Shown here: positions 10,132 to 22,115 of the stretch, piece by piece | Layout of the letters: each line of letters begins with the position of its first letter | Position numbering within the stretch: position 1 is the first letter of the stretch | Source: Gloeomargarita sp. SKYG116 | GTDB taxonomy: Bacteria > Cyanobacteriota > Cyanobacteriia > Gloeomargaritales > Gloeomargaritaceae | Assembly (NCBI GenBank): GCA_025056115.1 | Contig: JANWVM010000007.1 | Location: 1 to 64,000, forward strand | DNA: 64,000 nucleotides | Direction of reading: 5' to 3' | Translations under genes and position numbers: made by a program | Notes under the pieces: model-generated | What the model saw: only the letters and a program-made list of their open reading frames with translations | The model's database searches: none | Told to the model about the DNA's origin: nothing

Positions 10132-11650
10132 CGTCGCGGGGGGCAAACGCATCGCAGTATCCATCGGGATCGACCTGTAATCCCATCAGGGGCGAATCGG
10201 GCTGGGTGCAGCGTTGACCCCGGTAGAAACGGCAGTGGGCACAAGCACGAGTCGCGGTTGGCCCTGTCGCTAGCACTTCCTTGGGGGTGAGTCCTCGTAA
10301 TACGAGTTCGTCTCCTTGCCAGCGGGCTTCCACGAATCCCGTCGCACTGAACTGGGGCCAGCGGGGGTCGGTGTTGAGCGCCAGCGGCAGTTCGATACGA
10401 ATATCAGCAGCAGTTTCATGAATTTCCCCCTCATAGCTGCCTGTCGGTTCCGGTGTGGGACTGGCAACCCAACTACCTACGGGTAATTCCAACCATGCTC
10501 CCGCCGAGGGGACATGCACGTGATAACGGTTACGGACTTCCTCGAGTCCAGCCAAGTCGCTGAGGTAGTGGGGCGAACCGTGAATCAAGACCAGGTGCTG
10601 GGGGCGTAACGTGTGAATCAGTTGCAAGGTGGTCACGCCGTCGTTGTAAGCCTGCAAAAGGTAGGTCTGGTGCGGGACGTCTCGCGGCAGGGGTTCCCCC
10701 TCTGGCCACAACACCCACCACTCGCGGCTATCGTCACTAATGAAGTCGGGCAAGTCACTGCAGATCAAAATGTCAAACTGGTCGGGTGGCTCACATTGCC
10801 AACGATAACTGTGGGGATAGACCCGGTCGTCCCAGAACAAGCTTTGGTGACGTGCAAAGTTTTGCACCGGCGCCGGTAGAAAGGCCAGCAACTCCCAGAG
10901 CACATCACACCCGCGCGCCACAACCGCATCCACGCCAATCTTCACTGGCCGACCTGTCAGCAGGTAGTGCGTGCGCAAGACGAGTAAAATTTCTTGGGCA
11001 TCCCCAATGCCTGCCGCCACAATACAGACCCGCTGACCACGGCTGAGTCCCCAGACCACCCATTCCGCCAGGTGCTGCTCCTGTTGCTTGCGCCGGGGGT
11101 ATTTCTGGGTGCCAGCGGGCGCTTCCAGAATCAGGACGTCCGGATGCAGGCCCCGCAACTCCTCCAGCCGCAGGCCCTCCGTCAAGCGCGTGTTGGCCAG
11201 AAAACAATTGCCCGTGTAAAGCAGCGAATACAACCGCTCCGGCGTATCATACTGCACCCACACCAGGGCGGCCCCCGGTAAATGCCCAGCCGGGATCAGT
11301 TCCACCGTCAAATCGGGCGCAAGATGCACCGGCAACCGCCAGGGCAATATCGTACCCAACCCTGATAAACCTTCCTCGACCGGCCAATTCAGGGGCAGCA
11401 ACCGATGGGTCACTTCACTGGTGTAAATGGGTAAATCAGGAAAGCCACGGTGCAGGGCCAGCAGTCCGCGGGCGTGTTGGGGATGGGCATGGGAGCAAAT
11501 GACCCAGTCCGCTGGCGGCGTCAAATCAAAGTAGGGGTCTAACCGCGATAACCCACAGTCCAGCATCAGCCGGTACGGTCCGACATGCGCCACCAAACAG
11601 ACTCCCGCCCCGTTGTGGCCCGGACTGTAAACCCGGCAGGCCAGGGTCAT
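10124..11650 (-). CDS. Metallo-beta-lactamase-fold hydrolase (RNA-processing exonuclease-like)
   Basis: VICSHAHPQHARGLLAL; PAGHLPGAALVW; C-terminal HLVLIHGSPHYL. Confidence 0.75.
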   Translation of the reverse strand: MTLACRVYSPGHNGAGVCLVAHVGPYRLMLDCGLSRLDPYFDLTPPADWVICSHAHPQHARGLLALHRGFPDLPIYTSEVTHRLLPLNWPVEEGLSGLGTILPWRLPVHLAPDLTVELIPAGHLPGAALVWVQYDTPERLYSLLYTGNCFLANTRLTEGLRLEELRGLHPDVLILEAPAGTQKYPRRKQQEQHLAEWVVWGLSRGQRVCIVAAGIGDAQEILLVLRTHYLLTGRPVKIGVDAVVARGCDVLWELLAFLPAPVQNFARHQSLFWDDRVYPHSYRWQCEPPDQFDILICSDLPDFISDDSREWWVLWPEGEPLPRDVPHQTYLLQAYNDGVTTLQLIHTLRPQHLVLIHGSPHYLSDLAGLEEVRNRYHVHVPSAGAWLELPVGSWVASPTPEPTGSYEGEIHETAADIRIELPLALNTDPRWPQFSATGFVEARWQGDELVLRGLTPKEVLATGPTATRACAHCRFYRGQRCTQPDSPLMGLQVDPDGYCDAFAPRDAT

Positions 11651-11660
11651 GGACCCCTAG

Positions 11661-11783
11661 TTAGTGGGCCGAACCGTTGCCGTGGTAGTTGTCCGTGTCG
11701 TAAAAACCGTTGCGCGTGCCAAAGTACAAGGTCGCCAGGGTAAACACCACCGTCAATCCCAGCACAACCGTTTTGACATCCAT
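11661..11783 (-). CDS. ndhP: Small single-TM protein, probable NDH-1 subunit P
   Basis: MDVKTVVLGLTVVFTLATLYFGTRNGFYDTDNYHGNGSAH; 40 aa with conserved C-terminus. Confidence 0.6.
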   Translation of the reverse strand: MDVKTVVLGLTVVFTLATLYFGTRNGFYDTDNYHGNGSAH

Positions 11784-11906
11784 CGGCGCTCTCCAAATTT
11801 CCCCCCTCTCAACCATAGCGAAAAAGCCGTTCTCTGCTTCGGTAAACCGCGAGAAAACTTCACTTTTCCCGGCCCATGCCTCCCCGTGGTAAAATGGCAG
11901 ATACAT

Positions 11907-11985
11907 TTAGCTAGGGGTGCCCGTCACGGGGCTGAGAGCATACCCTAAGAACCTGAACCGGGTCATACCGGCGGAGGGAAGCTAA
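11907..11985 (+). promoter_or_regulatory. TPP riboswitch upstream of thiC
   Basis: TTAGCTAGGGGTGCC...GGGGCTGAGAGCATACCC..AACCTGAACCGGGTCATACCGGCGGAGGGAAGCTAA; P1 TTAGCT/AGCTAA pairs. Confidence 0.96.
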
Positions 11986-11995
11986 CATTTCTTGA

Positions 11996-13375
<1,380 letters not shown>

Positions 13376-13377
13376 CG

Positions 13378-13902
13378 TTGGCGACGCGACCGCTCGGGCT
13401 ACAGGATATTGGTCCCCTGGCGCAGTTACTGGCCGAGTGTTTCCCGCCGCCTATCTATCTGGGAGGGTGGTGTATCCCCCTCTGGCAACGCACCATTGCA
13501 CAGGATATTAAGCAGCGCCTGGAGCGGGACGGCGACAAGATTCTCTGGTTGGGCAGCTGGCGGGAGTCGGTGCTAGTTGGCGCGGTGGAGTTGAGTCAAC
13601 GACAATGGCTGCATGTGCAGTACATCTATTTGGCTAACTTGGCGGTTGCACCGGCCTATCGGCGACAGGGCATTGGGCGGGAATTACTCCAGGTGGCGGA
13701 ACAGGCAGTGCAGGCTTGGCCTCAAGAGCATCTGTACCTGCACGTGATGGAGGACAACTGGGCTGCGCGGCGCCTGTACGAACAGTTGGGCTACCGGGTG
13801 CAGCGGTGGGAATGGACCTGGCGCACCTGGCTGGGCGGACCCCGGCGGTTGCTGTTAGCCAAAACCGTTTGCCGGTACAATCAAGAGTGTTCTGCTGTTT
13901 GA
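13378..13902 (+). CDS. GNAT-family N-acetyltransferase
   Basis: LANLAVAPAYRRQGIGRELLQVAEQ; AARRLYEQLGY. Confidence 0.85.
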   Translation: MATRPLGLQDIGPLAQLLAECFPPPIYLGGWCIPLWQRTIAQDIKQRLERDGDKILWLGSWRESVLVGAVELSQRQWLHVQYIYLANLAVAPAYRRQGIGRELLQVAEQAVQAWPQEHLYLHVMEDNWAARRLYEQLGYRVQRWEWTWRTWLGGPRRLLLAKTVCRYNQECSAV

Positions 13903-13911
13903 GGGACGCCT

Positions 13912-14430
13912 GTGGACCTGAGTCGTATTCCCCCCCAGCCTGCCGACGGTCTGGTGCATCTGATCATTGAAATTCCCGGCGGTTCGCGCAACAAGTACGA
14001 GATGGACAAGGAACTTGGGGTGATCAAGCTCGACCGGGTGTTGTACTCGTCTGTGCAATATCCATTTGACTATGGCTTTATTCCCAACACCCTGGGGGAG
14101 GACGGCGACCCCTTGGATGGTTTGGTCATGATGGACGAACCCACCTTTCCCGGTTGTTTAGTCGTGGCCCGGCCCATCGGTATGTTGGAGATGGTTGACA
14201 AGGGGGAACGAGATGAAAAATTGCTGTGCGTACCGGCGGACGACCCCCGCTATGCCAACTACAAATCCCTGAGCGATGTCCCATCCCACCGTTTGGCGGA
14301 AATTGCCGAATTTTTCCGCACCTACAAGAACCTGGAGAACAAAAAAGTTGAAATCGGGGAATGGAAAGATGTCTATGCGGTGAAACCCTTGATTGCCCAG
14401 GCGATTGCCGCGTATCAAACCCAGAAGTAA
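13912..14430 (+). CDS. ppa: Inorganic pyrophosphatase
   Basis: [40 protein letters not shown]. Confidence 0.97.
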   Translation: MDLSRIPPQPADGLVHLIIEIPGGSRNKYEMDKELGVIKLDRVLYSSVQYPFDYGFIPNTLGEDGDPLDGLVMMDEPTFPGCLVVARPIGMLEMVDKGERDEKLLCVPADDPRYANYKSLSDVPSHRLAEIAEFFRTYKNLENKKVEIGEWKDVYAVKPLIAQAIAAYQTQK

Positions 14431-14436
14431 GCCCCC

Positions 14437-14814
14437 ATGTGGCGCATGTTTTTACTGAGTAAATTGCACAATGCCCGCTTGACTGGCACCTACTTGGACT
14501 ATGTGGGCAGCATTGCGATTGACGCCGATTTGCTCGATAAAGCGGGGATTTTGCCCTATGAGCAAGTGCAGGTGGCCAATATTAGCAACGGGCAACGGTT
14601 AATGACTTATGTGATCCCAGCACCCGCAGGTTCTGGACGCATCGAACTCAACGGGGCAGCAGCCCATTGTGGTCAAGTGGGCGACCGGTTGATTATCATG
14701 ACCTACGGTTTGCTCCCGAGCGACCAATGGCCCCAGCACGCGCCACGTGTACTGCTGTTGGATGACCAGAATCGCGTTATTGCGGTCAACGGCTCCGAAG
14801 GCGTGACCCTATAA
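14437..14814 (+). CDS. panD: Aspartate 1-decarboxylase
   Basis: KLHNARLT...YVGSIAIDADLLDKAGILPYEQVQVANISNG; GS self-cleavage site. Confidence 0.95.
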   Translation: MWRMFLLSKLHNARLTGTYLDYVGSIAIDADLLDKAGILPYEQVQVANISNGQRLMTYVIPAPAGSGRIELNGAAAHCGQVGDRLIIMTYGLLPSDQWPQHAPRVLLLDDQNRVIAVNGSEGVTL

Positions 14815-14864
14815 TAGATATCTGCGAAATCATGATGATTGTTTGTTTCGGCTTCTAGTTAGGC

Positions 14865-16208
14865 ATGCCCCGCACTTATCACATCGTTACCTTTGGGTGT
14901 CAAATGAACCGGGCCGACTCGGAACGCATGGCCGGGATTTTGGAGGAATTGGGCTGGCAGCCGGTAGAAGACGAAGACCAGGCCGATTTAGTGCTGTACA
15001 ATACCTGTACGATTCGGGACAACGCTGAGCAAAAAGTCTACTCCTACTTGGGGCGGCAAGCGAAGCGGAAACGGGACAATCCCCACTTAACGCTCGTGGT
15101 GGCTGGTTGCGTCGCGCAGCAGGAAGGGGAGCGGCTATTGCGGCGGGTGCCGGAATTGGACCTGGTGATGGGGCCGCAGTACGCCAACCGGCTGGGTGAT
15201 TTGCTGGCGCAAGTGGAGCAAGGGCAGCAGGTGGTCGCCACGGATGAAATTGACATTATTGAAGACATCACTAAGCCCCGGCGCAGCAGTCGCGTCACCG
15301 CCTGGGTGAATGTGATTTACGGCTGCAACGAGCACTGCACGTACTGTGTCGTACCGTTGGTGCGGGGGAAAGAGCAATCCCGGCAACCGGAGGCTATCAA
15401 GAACGAGATCATCGGTTTGGCGGAACAGGGCTATAAGGAAGTCACGCTGCTGGGGCAAAACATAGATGCCTACGGGCGAGACCTGGGAACGCGACCAGAC
15501 GGGCGCTATCGGGTGACTTTGACCGATTTGCTGTATTTCATCCATGATGTGCCGGGCATTGAACGTATCCGGTTTGTGACCAGCCATCCCCGCTACTTCA
15601 CTGAACGTTTAATCCGCGCCTGCGCTGAGTTGCCCAAGGTGTGTGAGCACTTCCACATCCCATTTCAATCGGGGGATAACGACATTCTCAAGGCGATGCA
15701 ACGGGGCTACACCCGGGAGCGCTATCTCCAAATCATTGAAAAAATCCGGCATTACCTTCCCGATGCGGCCATCAGCGCGGATGCGATTGTGGGATTTCCA
15801 GGGGAAACGGAAGCCCAATTTGAACAGACATTGCGCCTGGTGGAAGAGGTGGGCTTTGACCAACTGAATACAGCCGCCTACTCGCCCCGACCCGGCACAC
15901 CGGCAGCGACCTGGCCCAATCAAGTCCCTGATGAGGTCAAACAAGACCGGCTGCAACGGTTGAATCATCTGGTAGCGCAAGTGGCGGCCCGGCGGTCCCA
16001 GCGGTATTTAGGACGAGTAGAGGAAGTGTTAATTGAAGGTGTGAATCCCAAAGACCCGACGCAGGGAATGGGCCGGACGCGCACCAACCGGCTAACGTTT
16101 GTCGCAGGGGCAACAGAGCCAGGGCAGTTGGTGCCGGTGCAAATCACCGAAGCGCGGGCGTTTAGTTTGACCGGGACAGCCATTGCTCGCCCATTGGCGG
16201 CGGCGTGA
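14865..16208 (+). CDS. miaB: tRNA-2-methylthio-N6-dimethylallyladenosine synthase
   Basis: [14 protein letters not shown]; radical-SAM [12 protein letters not shown]-terminal TRAM-like region. Confidence 0.96.
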   Translation: MPRTYHIVTFGCQMNRADSERMAGILEELGWQPVEDEDQADLVLYNTCTIRDNAEQKVYSYLGRQAKRKRDNPHLTLVVAGCVAQQEGERLLRRVPELDLVMGPQYANRLGDLLAQVEQGQQVVATDEIDIIEDITKPRRSSRVTAWVNVIYGCNEHCTYCVVPLVRGKEQSRQPEAIKNEIIGLAEQGYKEVTLLGQNIDAYGRDLGTRPDGRYRVTLTDLLYFIHDVPGIERIRFVTSHPRYFTERLIRACAELPKVCEHFHIPFQSGDNDILKAMQRGYTRERYLQIIEKIRHYLPDAAISADAIVGFPGETEAQFEQTLRLVEEVGFDQLNTAAYSPRPGTPAATWPNQVPDEVKQDRLQRLNHLVAQVAARRSQRYLGRVEEVLIEGVNPKDPTQGMGRTRTNRLTFVAGATEPGQLVPVQITEARAFSLTGTAIARPLAAA

Positions 16209-16362
16209 GAACACTCAAAACGAGGCTTAGCCCTGCGCCCAAGAGACACAACCGGTGACAGTTGCTAAAGTAGCTGCTTCCCAGGGAGTGCCCAGTGGCT
16301 GCGTTTGCCCAGGTGATAGACAAGCCGCCAGCGGGATACAATGACCACCAAAAGGGGGCACG

Positions 16363-17514
16363 ATGACCAAGAACTATCGCCAAACCGACCTGCAAACGCG
16401 CTGGCCTCTCAAAAAACGTGCGCAACCTTGGTGGCAAGTATTCCTCTTGAGTGCGCTACGCTTGGGTCTTTTGGGGGTAGGGTTGGGGGTATTAACAGGT
16501 ACTGGGCTGCACATCTGGTTGAGCCAAGGTCACGACCGGCTAGGCCCGTTTCCCTTGCGCCCGCAAGACCGTCCCCCCACCTGGCAGAGTTTTTTCTGGC
16601 CCCCAGCGCCGGACCAACCGGCTTTGATGCCTCAACCGGTGCGAGCGACCACCCTTGAAGAGCTCATTCCCCGCCGGGGCGAGATGACACCATTGCAACA
16701 GCAGTTGCTATCCCTGATCCAGCGCCAGCCCCAGATGCAGGTAAGCATATATGCGGTGGATTTGGATAGCGGCGAATACCTAGACATCAACGGTACTAGA
16801 GCAGTCTCGGCAGCCAGTACGATCAAGTTACCCTTACTGCTAGCCCTGTTTCAGGCGTGGGACCAGGGGAAAGTGCGTTTAGATGAACGGTTGACCATGA
16901 CCAAAGCCCTGGTGGCCGGTGGCTCAGGAAACATGCAGTTTCAACCGGTGGGAACGACCTTCAGCTTGCTGGACACCGCTACCCGCATGATTGTGATCAG
17001 CGACAACACAGCCACCAACATGATCCTGGCCCGGCTGGGGGGCAAAGAGGTGGTCAACCGGCAGTTTGAAGAATGGGGCCTGCAGACAACGGTGATTCGC
17101 AATCTCTTGCCCGACCTCAAGGGCACTAACACCACCAGCGCTGCCGACCTGGTGCATACCTTAGCCATCATTGAACGGGGAGAATTTCTGTCGCGCCGCA
17201 GCCGGGATTGGTTGCTACACATCCTGCGCAGTACAGAGAACCGGAGTTTGTTACCGGCGGGACTAGGGCCAGGTGCCGTGATTGGTCATAAAACGGGCGA
17301 CATTGGTTTCATCATCGGCGATGCGGGTGTGGTGGACACGGCAACGGGTCAACGTTATTTAATTGCCATCTTTGTCCAGAGCGCTTACAACGACCCCCGC
17401 GCCGTGCAATTACTCCAGGAACTGTCGCGCCAGACCTATCGCTACCTCAATCGGGTCAAGTCACCTGACACACCCAGCCCTTCAGATAGGCCCCCTCCGG
17501 CACGCACAAATTGA
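16363..17514 (+). CDS. Class A beta-lactamase-like serine hydrolase, membrane-anchored
   Basis: STIK (SxxK), SDN, KTG motifs in order; N-terminal TM segment. Confidence 0.8.
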   Translation: MTKNYRQTDLQTRWPLKKRAQPWWQVFLLSALRLGLLGVGLGVLTGTGLHIWLSQGHDRLGPFPLRPQDRPPTWQSFFWPPAPDQPALMPQPVRATTLEELIPRRGEMTPLQQQLLSLIQRQPQMQVSIYAVDLDSGEYLDINGTRAVSAASTIKLPLLLALFQAWDQGKVRLDERLTMTKALVAGGSGNMQFQPVGTTFSLLDTATRMIVISDNTATNMILARLGGKEVVNRQFEEWGLQTTVIRNLLPDLKGTNTTSAADLVHTLAIIERGEFLSRRSRDWLLHILRSTENRSLLPAGLGPGAVIGHKTGDIGFIIGDAGVVDTATGQRYLIAIFVQSAYNDPRAVQLLQELSRQTYRYLNRVKSPDTPSPSDRPPPARTN

Positions 17515-18649
17515 TGGGGTGGTCCCAGGGTTGCCCCAATGGTTGGAGCAAATGCACGGTGCGGCCACTGTCAATGGCAGCTGCTGCCAGGATTTTTTGG
17601 AACAAGTCGGCGCTCACCAATCCCGAGCAGGAAAATGTCACCAAAAAACCACCCGGTTTAAGTAATTTCATCGCCAGAAGATTAATGTCTTTGTACCCGC
17701 GAGCCGCTCTCGGGATTTGGGCTTGCGTATCGGCAAATTTCGGCGGGTCCAAGATAATGTGGTCAAAACGGCGGCCTGCGTCCCGATACTGGCGTAACAC
17801 CTGAAATACATCCCCAACTACACTGGTCACTCGCTGGCTATCCAAACTGTTGAATGCCACATTTTTTTGCGCCAAATCCAGAACACTGGCTGCGCTATCA
17901 ATCTGGGTGACGTGCTGGCAACCGGCCCGCAACAAACTCACCGTAAATCCTCCTGTATAGGCAAAACAATTCAGGGCTGTACCTCCCTGGCAATACCGCT
18001 GCACGACTTGCCGGTTCTCCCGTTGGTCTAAATAAAAACCAGTCTTGTGACCCCGCTGCACATCCACCCAAAACCGGTTTTGGTACTCCTGGATGGGAAT
18101 CAATTCCGGTATTTCGGCGCCAGTGAGCAAACCCGTGCGGGGCGGCAATCCCTCCTTGGCGCGACTATCGGCGTCTGACCGTTCGTAAATCGTGGCCCCT
18201 GGATAGAACTCCGTCAGTAATTGCCCAAGGGTGTCCCGCCAAAATTCCGCTCCCCAACTGAGCAATTGCACAACTATCACGTCCCGATAGCGGTCCACGA
18301 TGACCCCCGGCAAGCCATCCGCTTCGGCGTAAACCAGGCGATAGCTATCCAAATCGGGACGTTGGGCCAAAGGTTGCCGCCGCACCAGCGCCTGTTGAAT
18401 GCGAGTGCGCCACCACTGCTGGTCAATGACCTCATCAGGGTTAAAGCTCCAGACCCGCACACTGATTTGGGATTGCGGCGACCACGCCCCCCAGCCCAAC
18501 TGCGCCCCAGTGTGCGCGTAAATCCCAACCGTTGCTCCTGGTTGCGGATGGCCCACCACCCGCGCGACTGCGCCTGAAAACACCCAGGGATGATAACGCT
18601 GGAGCGACTTTTCCCGCCCTGGTTTCAGAATGACACGGGGAATCGCCAC
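17456..18649 (-). CDS. Class I SAM-dependent rRNA methyltransferase (RlmI-like, PUA domain)
   Basis: RYHPWVFSGAV; ALNCFAYTGGFTVSLLRAGC; HIILDPPKFA. Confidence 0.87.
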   Translation of the reverse strand: MAIPRVILKPGREKSLQRYHPWVFSGAVARVVGHPQPGATVGIYAHTGAQLGWGAWSPQSQISVRVWSFNPDEVIDQQWWRTRIQQALVRRQPLAQRPDLDSYRLVYAEADGLPGVIVDRYRDVIVVQLLSWGAEFWRDTLGQLLTEFYPGATIYERSDADSRAKEGLPPRTGLLTGAEIPELIPIQEYQNRFWVDVQRGHKTGFYLDQRENRQVVQRYCQGGTALNCFAYTGGFTVSLLRAGCQHVTQIDSAASVLDLAQKNVAFNSLDSQRVTSVVGDVFQVLRQYRDAGRRFDHIILDPPKFADTQAQIPRAARGYKDINLLAMKLLKPGGFLVTFSCSGLVSADLFQKILAAAAIDSGRTVHLLQPLGQPWDHPINLCVPEGAYLKGWVCQVT

Positions 18650-19723
18650 CTAGCTGGCCAGATACTCCCGGATATTCACCCGCCGCCGCCGCAGGTGTTC
18701 CAGCGCCTGTTGTTCCAGTTGCCGTACCCGCTCCCGCGAGAGGTTCAGCCGCTTGCCCACCTTGGACAGGGACAGCTCCTTGCCGTCATGCAGACCAAAT
18801 CGCAGGCTGATGACCTCCCGTTGTTGGGGCGTCAATTCCGCCATCAACCGCTCCAGGTCGCCCCGCAGCGCTTCGCGAGTGGTGAAGTCCTCCGGCGACA
18901 TCCCCTTATCCTCTAGGAGTTCGCCCAGTTCCGTGTCCTGGTTGTCGCCGATGCGCAGGTCCATGGAAATCGGTTGCCGTGCCATCGTCAGGTATTCGCG
19001 AATCTGGGCCGGCTCCAGCTCGAGGGCCTGGGCAATTTCCGATGGCGTCGGGGAACGGCCCAACTGCTGGGACAACTCCCGCTGCGTTTTCTTGATCTTG
19101 TTCAGCTTTTCCGTGATGTGAATTGGCAGCCGGATCGTGCGGGCCTGCTGGGCAATCGCGCGGGTGATCGCCTGGCGAATCCACCAGTAGGCATAGGTCG
19201 AGAACTTGTAGCCGCGCGTGGGGTCAAACTTTTCCACCCCCCGTTCCAGCCCCAGCGTTCCCTCCTGAATCAGGTCCAGCAGCTCCAGATTGCGCTTCTG
19301 GTACTTCTTCGCAATCGACACCACCAGCCGCAAATTGGCCTCAATCATCCGCTGTTTGGCCCGCTGGCCCCGCCGGAGGATTTGGCGCAACTCTTCCACC
19401 GACAGGCCTGCCCGCTTGGCCCATGCTTCTTCGTCAGGCGGTTGTCCCGTCTCTGCCGCCATCTGGTCGCGCAACTCCAGCAGGCGCATCATTTGTTGCA
19501 CCTGTTTGCCATACACGATTTCCTCTTCATGGGTCAGTAGCGGCACCCGCCCAATTTCCTGCAGGTAGGTGCGCACCATGTCAGGTGTGACCGACCCCCG
19601 TCGCCCAGTATCCAACTCCGCCGGGCTGACCAGGTCATTGTCCAAGTCATCGTTGGGAAGATCAGGGTAGTCGTGCATCATGGGTTCATCCATAGGGTGG
19701 GGGAGATCAAGCGTTAGTTCCAA
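18650..19723 (-). CDS. RNA polymerase sigma-70 factor (group 1/2 type)
   Basis: [32 protein letters not shown]-terminal [25 protein letters not shown]. Confidence 0.92.
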   Translation of the reverse strand: MELTLDLPHPMDEPMMHDYPDLPNDDLDNDLVSPAELDTGRRGSVTPDMVRTYLQEIGRVPLLTHEEEIVYGKQVQQMMRLLELRDQMAAETGQPPDEEAWAKRAGLSVEELRQILRRGQRAKQRMIEANLRLVVSIAKKYQKRNLELLDLIQEGTLGLERGVEKFDPTRGYKFSTYAYWWIRQAITRAIAQQARTIRLPIHITEKLNKIKKTQRELSQQLGRSPTPSEIAQALELEPAQIREYLTMARQPISMDLRIGDNQDTELGELLEDKGMSPEDFTTREALRGDLERLMAELTPQQREVISLRFGLHDGKELSLSKVGKRLNLSRERVRQLEQQALEHLRRRRVNIREYLAS

Positions 19724-20056
19724 AAGAAATTAGTTCAGGGACACTTGCCATACCTCAGGCTCAAGGCTACGTCCCAGTCACCTTCATTTGGATTTCTGTA
19801 ACCAGCGCCACGCCTTAGCCAAAGTGCCCCTCGTAGCCTACCGGTTCGCCAACTAGCCAACGCCTACCGTCGCTTAACGTTACAGCGATGAGTTTCTCTA
19901 TTAACATGATAAACCAAATGTATCCTTGTGTAAATTCATACGTGGCCCAAGATATAGCGGATTGACTCCTGAACGAGATTTCATCCTTTACTTACTCCAG
20001 TATTTCAAAGATGGATAGTGCCTGACAAGAGACGGTTGCCGCCCTGCCAGAGTTCC

Positions 20057-21700
20057 CTACAACCCCAAATCCCGCCGGGCGGAACGGGCGCGAGCCAACA
20101 CTTTCTCCCGGTCCTGTTGATGGTCGAGATAACCCAGCGCTTGGTAAAAAGCCTCATCATAGGGACGGGTTTGCATCACCACCGGCATAGGCACCGCGTG
20201 GCCGAGTACCAGCGCCTGCTGCTTGGAGTCCAGCTTGGCCAGTACCGAACGCAACCCCTGGCTACCCGCAATGCCCGTAAAAATGGCGTCAATGTCTTTT
20301 TCATCATTCAACAGCGCCGTAATTCGGGTGCCAATTTGCGACATCACCTCGTTATCGATCCCCGACGGGCGCTGGTCCACCACCAGCAGGGTCACAAAAT
20401 ACTTCCGCATCTCCCGCGCAATCGTGCCGAAGATTGTCTGGTGAGCAACGGCGGGATTCAGAAAACGGTGGGCCTCCTCAATGGTGATGACCAGTTGCCG
20501 GGGCCGGTCGTTCGGGTCTTTGGATTGTAAAAATTTCTCGGCTTTTTTCACATAGGAGCTATGAATCCGGCGGGTGATGATATTGGTAGCCAACATGTAG
20601 GCCAGTAAATTGGACTGGGAGCCAAATTCAATCACCACATGTTTCCCTGCATCCAAGTCCCGCAGAATTTGTTGAACGTAATTATTGGCCGACGCCGAGC
20701 GAATATAAGACAAGTTTTCTAAGCGCTGAAGCTTGCGCTGCAGGGCCATAATGGCGGCTGGACTGCCCCGGCGAGTTTGGCAAAATTCCTGAATTTCGTC
20801 ATTCGATAACTGGAGAAGCTGGCTAATCCACTGGTTGCCATATTCCGCCCGCAGGATATTGGCATTTTCAATGCTCGCCTCCGACAGATTCAGCACCTCC
20901 CGTAGCAATTCCAAATCCTCTACTTCAATTTGGTCGAGGCTAATCCATAGTTCTTGCGCCTGGGGTACGCCCCGTCGCTTGGTGGAGGCTGGGTCAAGGG
21001 TATAAATCTGCACTTGGTCTGGAAATAGCTGTTTTAACCCTTTAACCGTGGAAACTTCCTTGCCCTCCTTCATCGCCTCCCAGCCATACTCCGAGTGCAT
21101 GTCGAAAATCAAATTCACTGCTGCCTGTTTGTGAATGATGCCGCACAAGAGTAGCCGGGTGAGAAAGGATTTGCCGGTTCCGGATTTCCCAAAAATGCCA
21201 TTACTGCGCTCGACAAACCGATTGAGGTCAATACAGATAGGGACATCCATGTCCAAAGGCCGACCAATAGCAAAATTGCGCCGGTGCGGGTCATCTTCCC
21301 AGCCAAATACCGACCGGAAATCCTGCTCAGACGCCTCATAAACTTGACTGAAATGACTGGGCACTGTTTTGACTGGCAGTAATTCCATCGGTTGGTCCCC
21401 ATCACCCGTGACTAACACCAACATGGGGCTGAGGTTGATGGTGGAATAGGTACCCGTACCAGCCAACACTTGTGTGAGAAATTGATTGCGGGGATCGGGA
21501 GGGTCAGCGAGAATGCGAGGGCTGGCCGTTCCCAATACCACATCCGTCAGCATACAAAAAAAGCGGGCGCGCCGTCCCTGCACCACTAGAAATTTCCCCA
21601 CCCGTAAATCTTCTACCGAGACATCGGGGTGCAACCGCACTTCTAAACCTTGCGTCAGCGACCCTTGAATGACGACACCGAGGGGGGTTGTATTGGTCAT
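20057..21700 (-). CDS. HerA-like/DUF87 ATPase
   Basis: Walker A GIFGKSGTGKSFLTRLLL; Walker B LVITIEEAHRFL; DQRPSGID. Confidence 0.85.
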   Translation of the reverse strand: MTNTTPLGVVIQGSLTQGLEVRLHPDVSVEDLRVGKFLVVQGRRARFFCMLTDVVLGTASPRILADPPDPRNQFLTQVLAGTGTYSTINLSPMLVLVTGDGDQPMELLPVKTVPSHFSQVYEASEQDFRSVFGWEDDPHRRNFAIGRPLDMDVPICIDLNRFVERSNGIFGKSGTGKSFLTRLLLCGIIHKQAAVNLIFDMHSEYGWEAMKEGKEVSTVKGLKQLFPDQVQIYTLDPASTKRRGVPQAQELWISLDQIEVEDLELLREVLNLSEASIENANILRAEYGNQWISQLLQLSNDEIQEFCQTRRGSPAAIMALQRKLQRLENLSYIRSASANNYVQQILRDLDAGKHVVIEFGSQSNLLAYMLATNIITRRIHSSYVKKAEKFLQSKDPNDRPRQLVITIEEAHRFLNPAVAHQTIFGTIAREMRKYFVTLLVVDQRPSGIDNEVMSQIGTRITALLNDEKDIDAIFTGIAGSQGLRSVLAKLDSKQQALVLGHAVPMPVVMQTRPYDEAFYQALGYLDHQQDREKVLARARSARRDLGL

Positions 21701-21799
21701 AAATCCCGTCCACGCTACTTCAAATTGGTTCTATCCTAATCTGAATATCCAACAAATGGGGAGAAAAAGCATCGTTTTTCGTAGCCGAGTCGTAGATGC

Positions 21800-21878
21800 G
21801 ATAGCTAGGTTATTTAAGCTTGTCTTAGGTCGCAAGGCGCAGCCCCGTCCTGGGTTTTCCCATCCCCTAACCTGTAGT
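21800..21878 (+). repeat. MITE-like repeat copy C (degenerate)
   Basis: ATAGCTAGGTTATTTAAGCTTGTCTTAGGTCGCAAGGCGCAGCCCCGTCCTGGGTTTTCCCATCCCCTAACCTG aligns with copy A. Confidence 0.5.
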
Positions 21879-21920
21879 TGTCGTTGGAGTCGCCAGGTAC
21901 ATCTCCGTTCTGAATTTTCT

Positions 21921-22028
21921 GATATGGCTAAGCCATTTCTGCTTGTTATAGCCTTGGGTCGCAGGGCGTAGCCCCACCTTTGGTTTTTCTCTCATCTTCC
22001 TGACAAACTGAAGCAGCGCAGCTATATC
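21921..22028 (+). repeat. MITE-like repeat copy A with terminal inverted repeats
   Basis: GATATGGCTAAGCC...GCGCAGCTATATC; internal palindrome ATGGCT-A-AGCCAT; core shared with 5165-5266 (opposite strand). Confidence 0.65.
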
Positions 22029-22046
22029 TCTCCGAAAACCACCCGC

Positions 22047-22072
22047 AAAAAAATACCCCCAGGGTTGGGGGT
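22047..22072 (-). terminator. Rho-independent terminator of psbA
   Basis: Reverse strand ACCCCCA-ACCC-TGGGGGT followed by ATTTTTTT. Confidence 0.85.
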
Positions 22073-22115
22073 GAACTGCTCCTCACACTGAGGTTCTGAA
22101 CTTAACCAGTATCAG

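Noticed and set aside
19730-20050. Intergenic gap upstream of a sigma factor considered as carrying a gene
   Set aside because: No supported ORF or RNA structure; likely 5' UTR/promoter region only.
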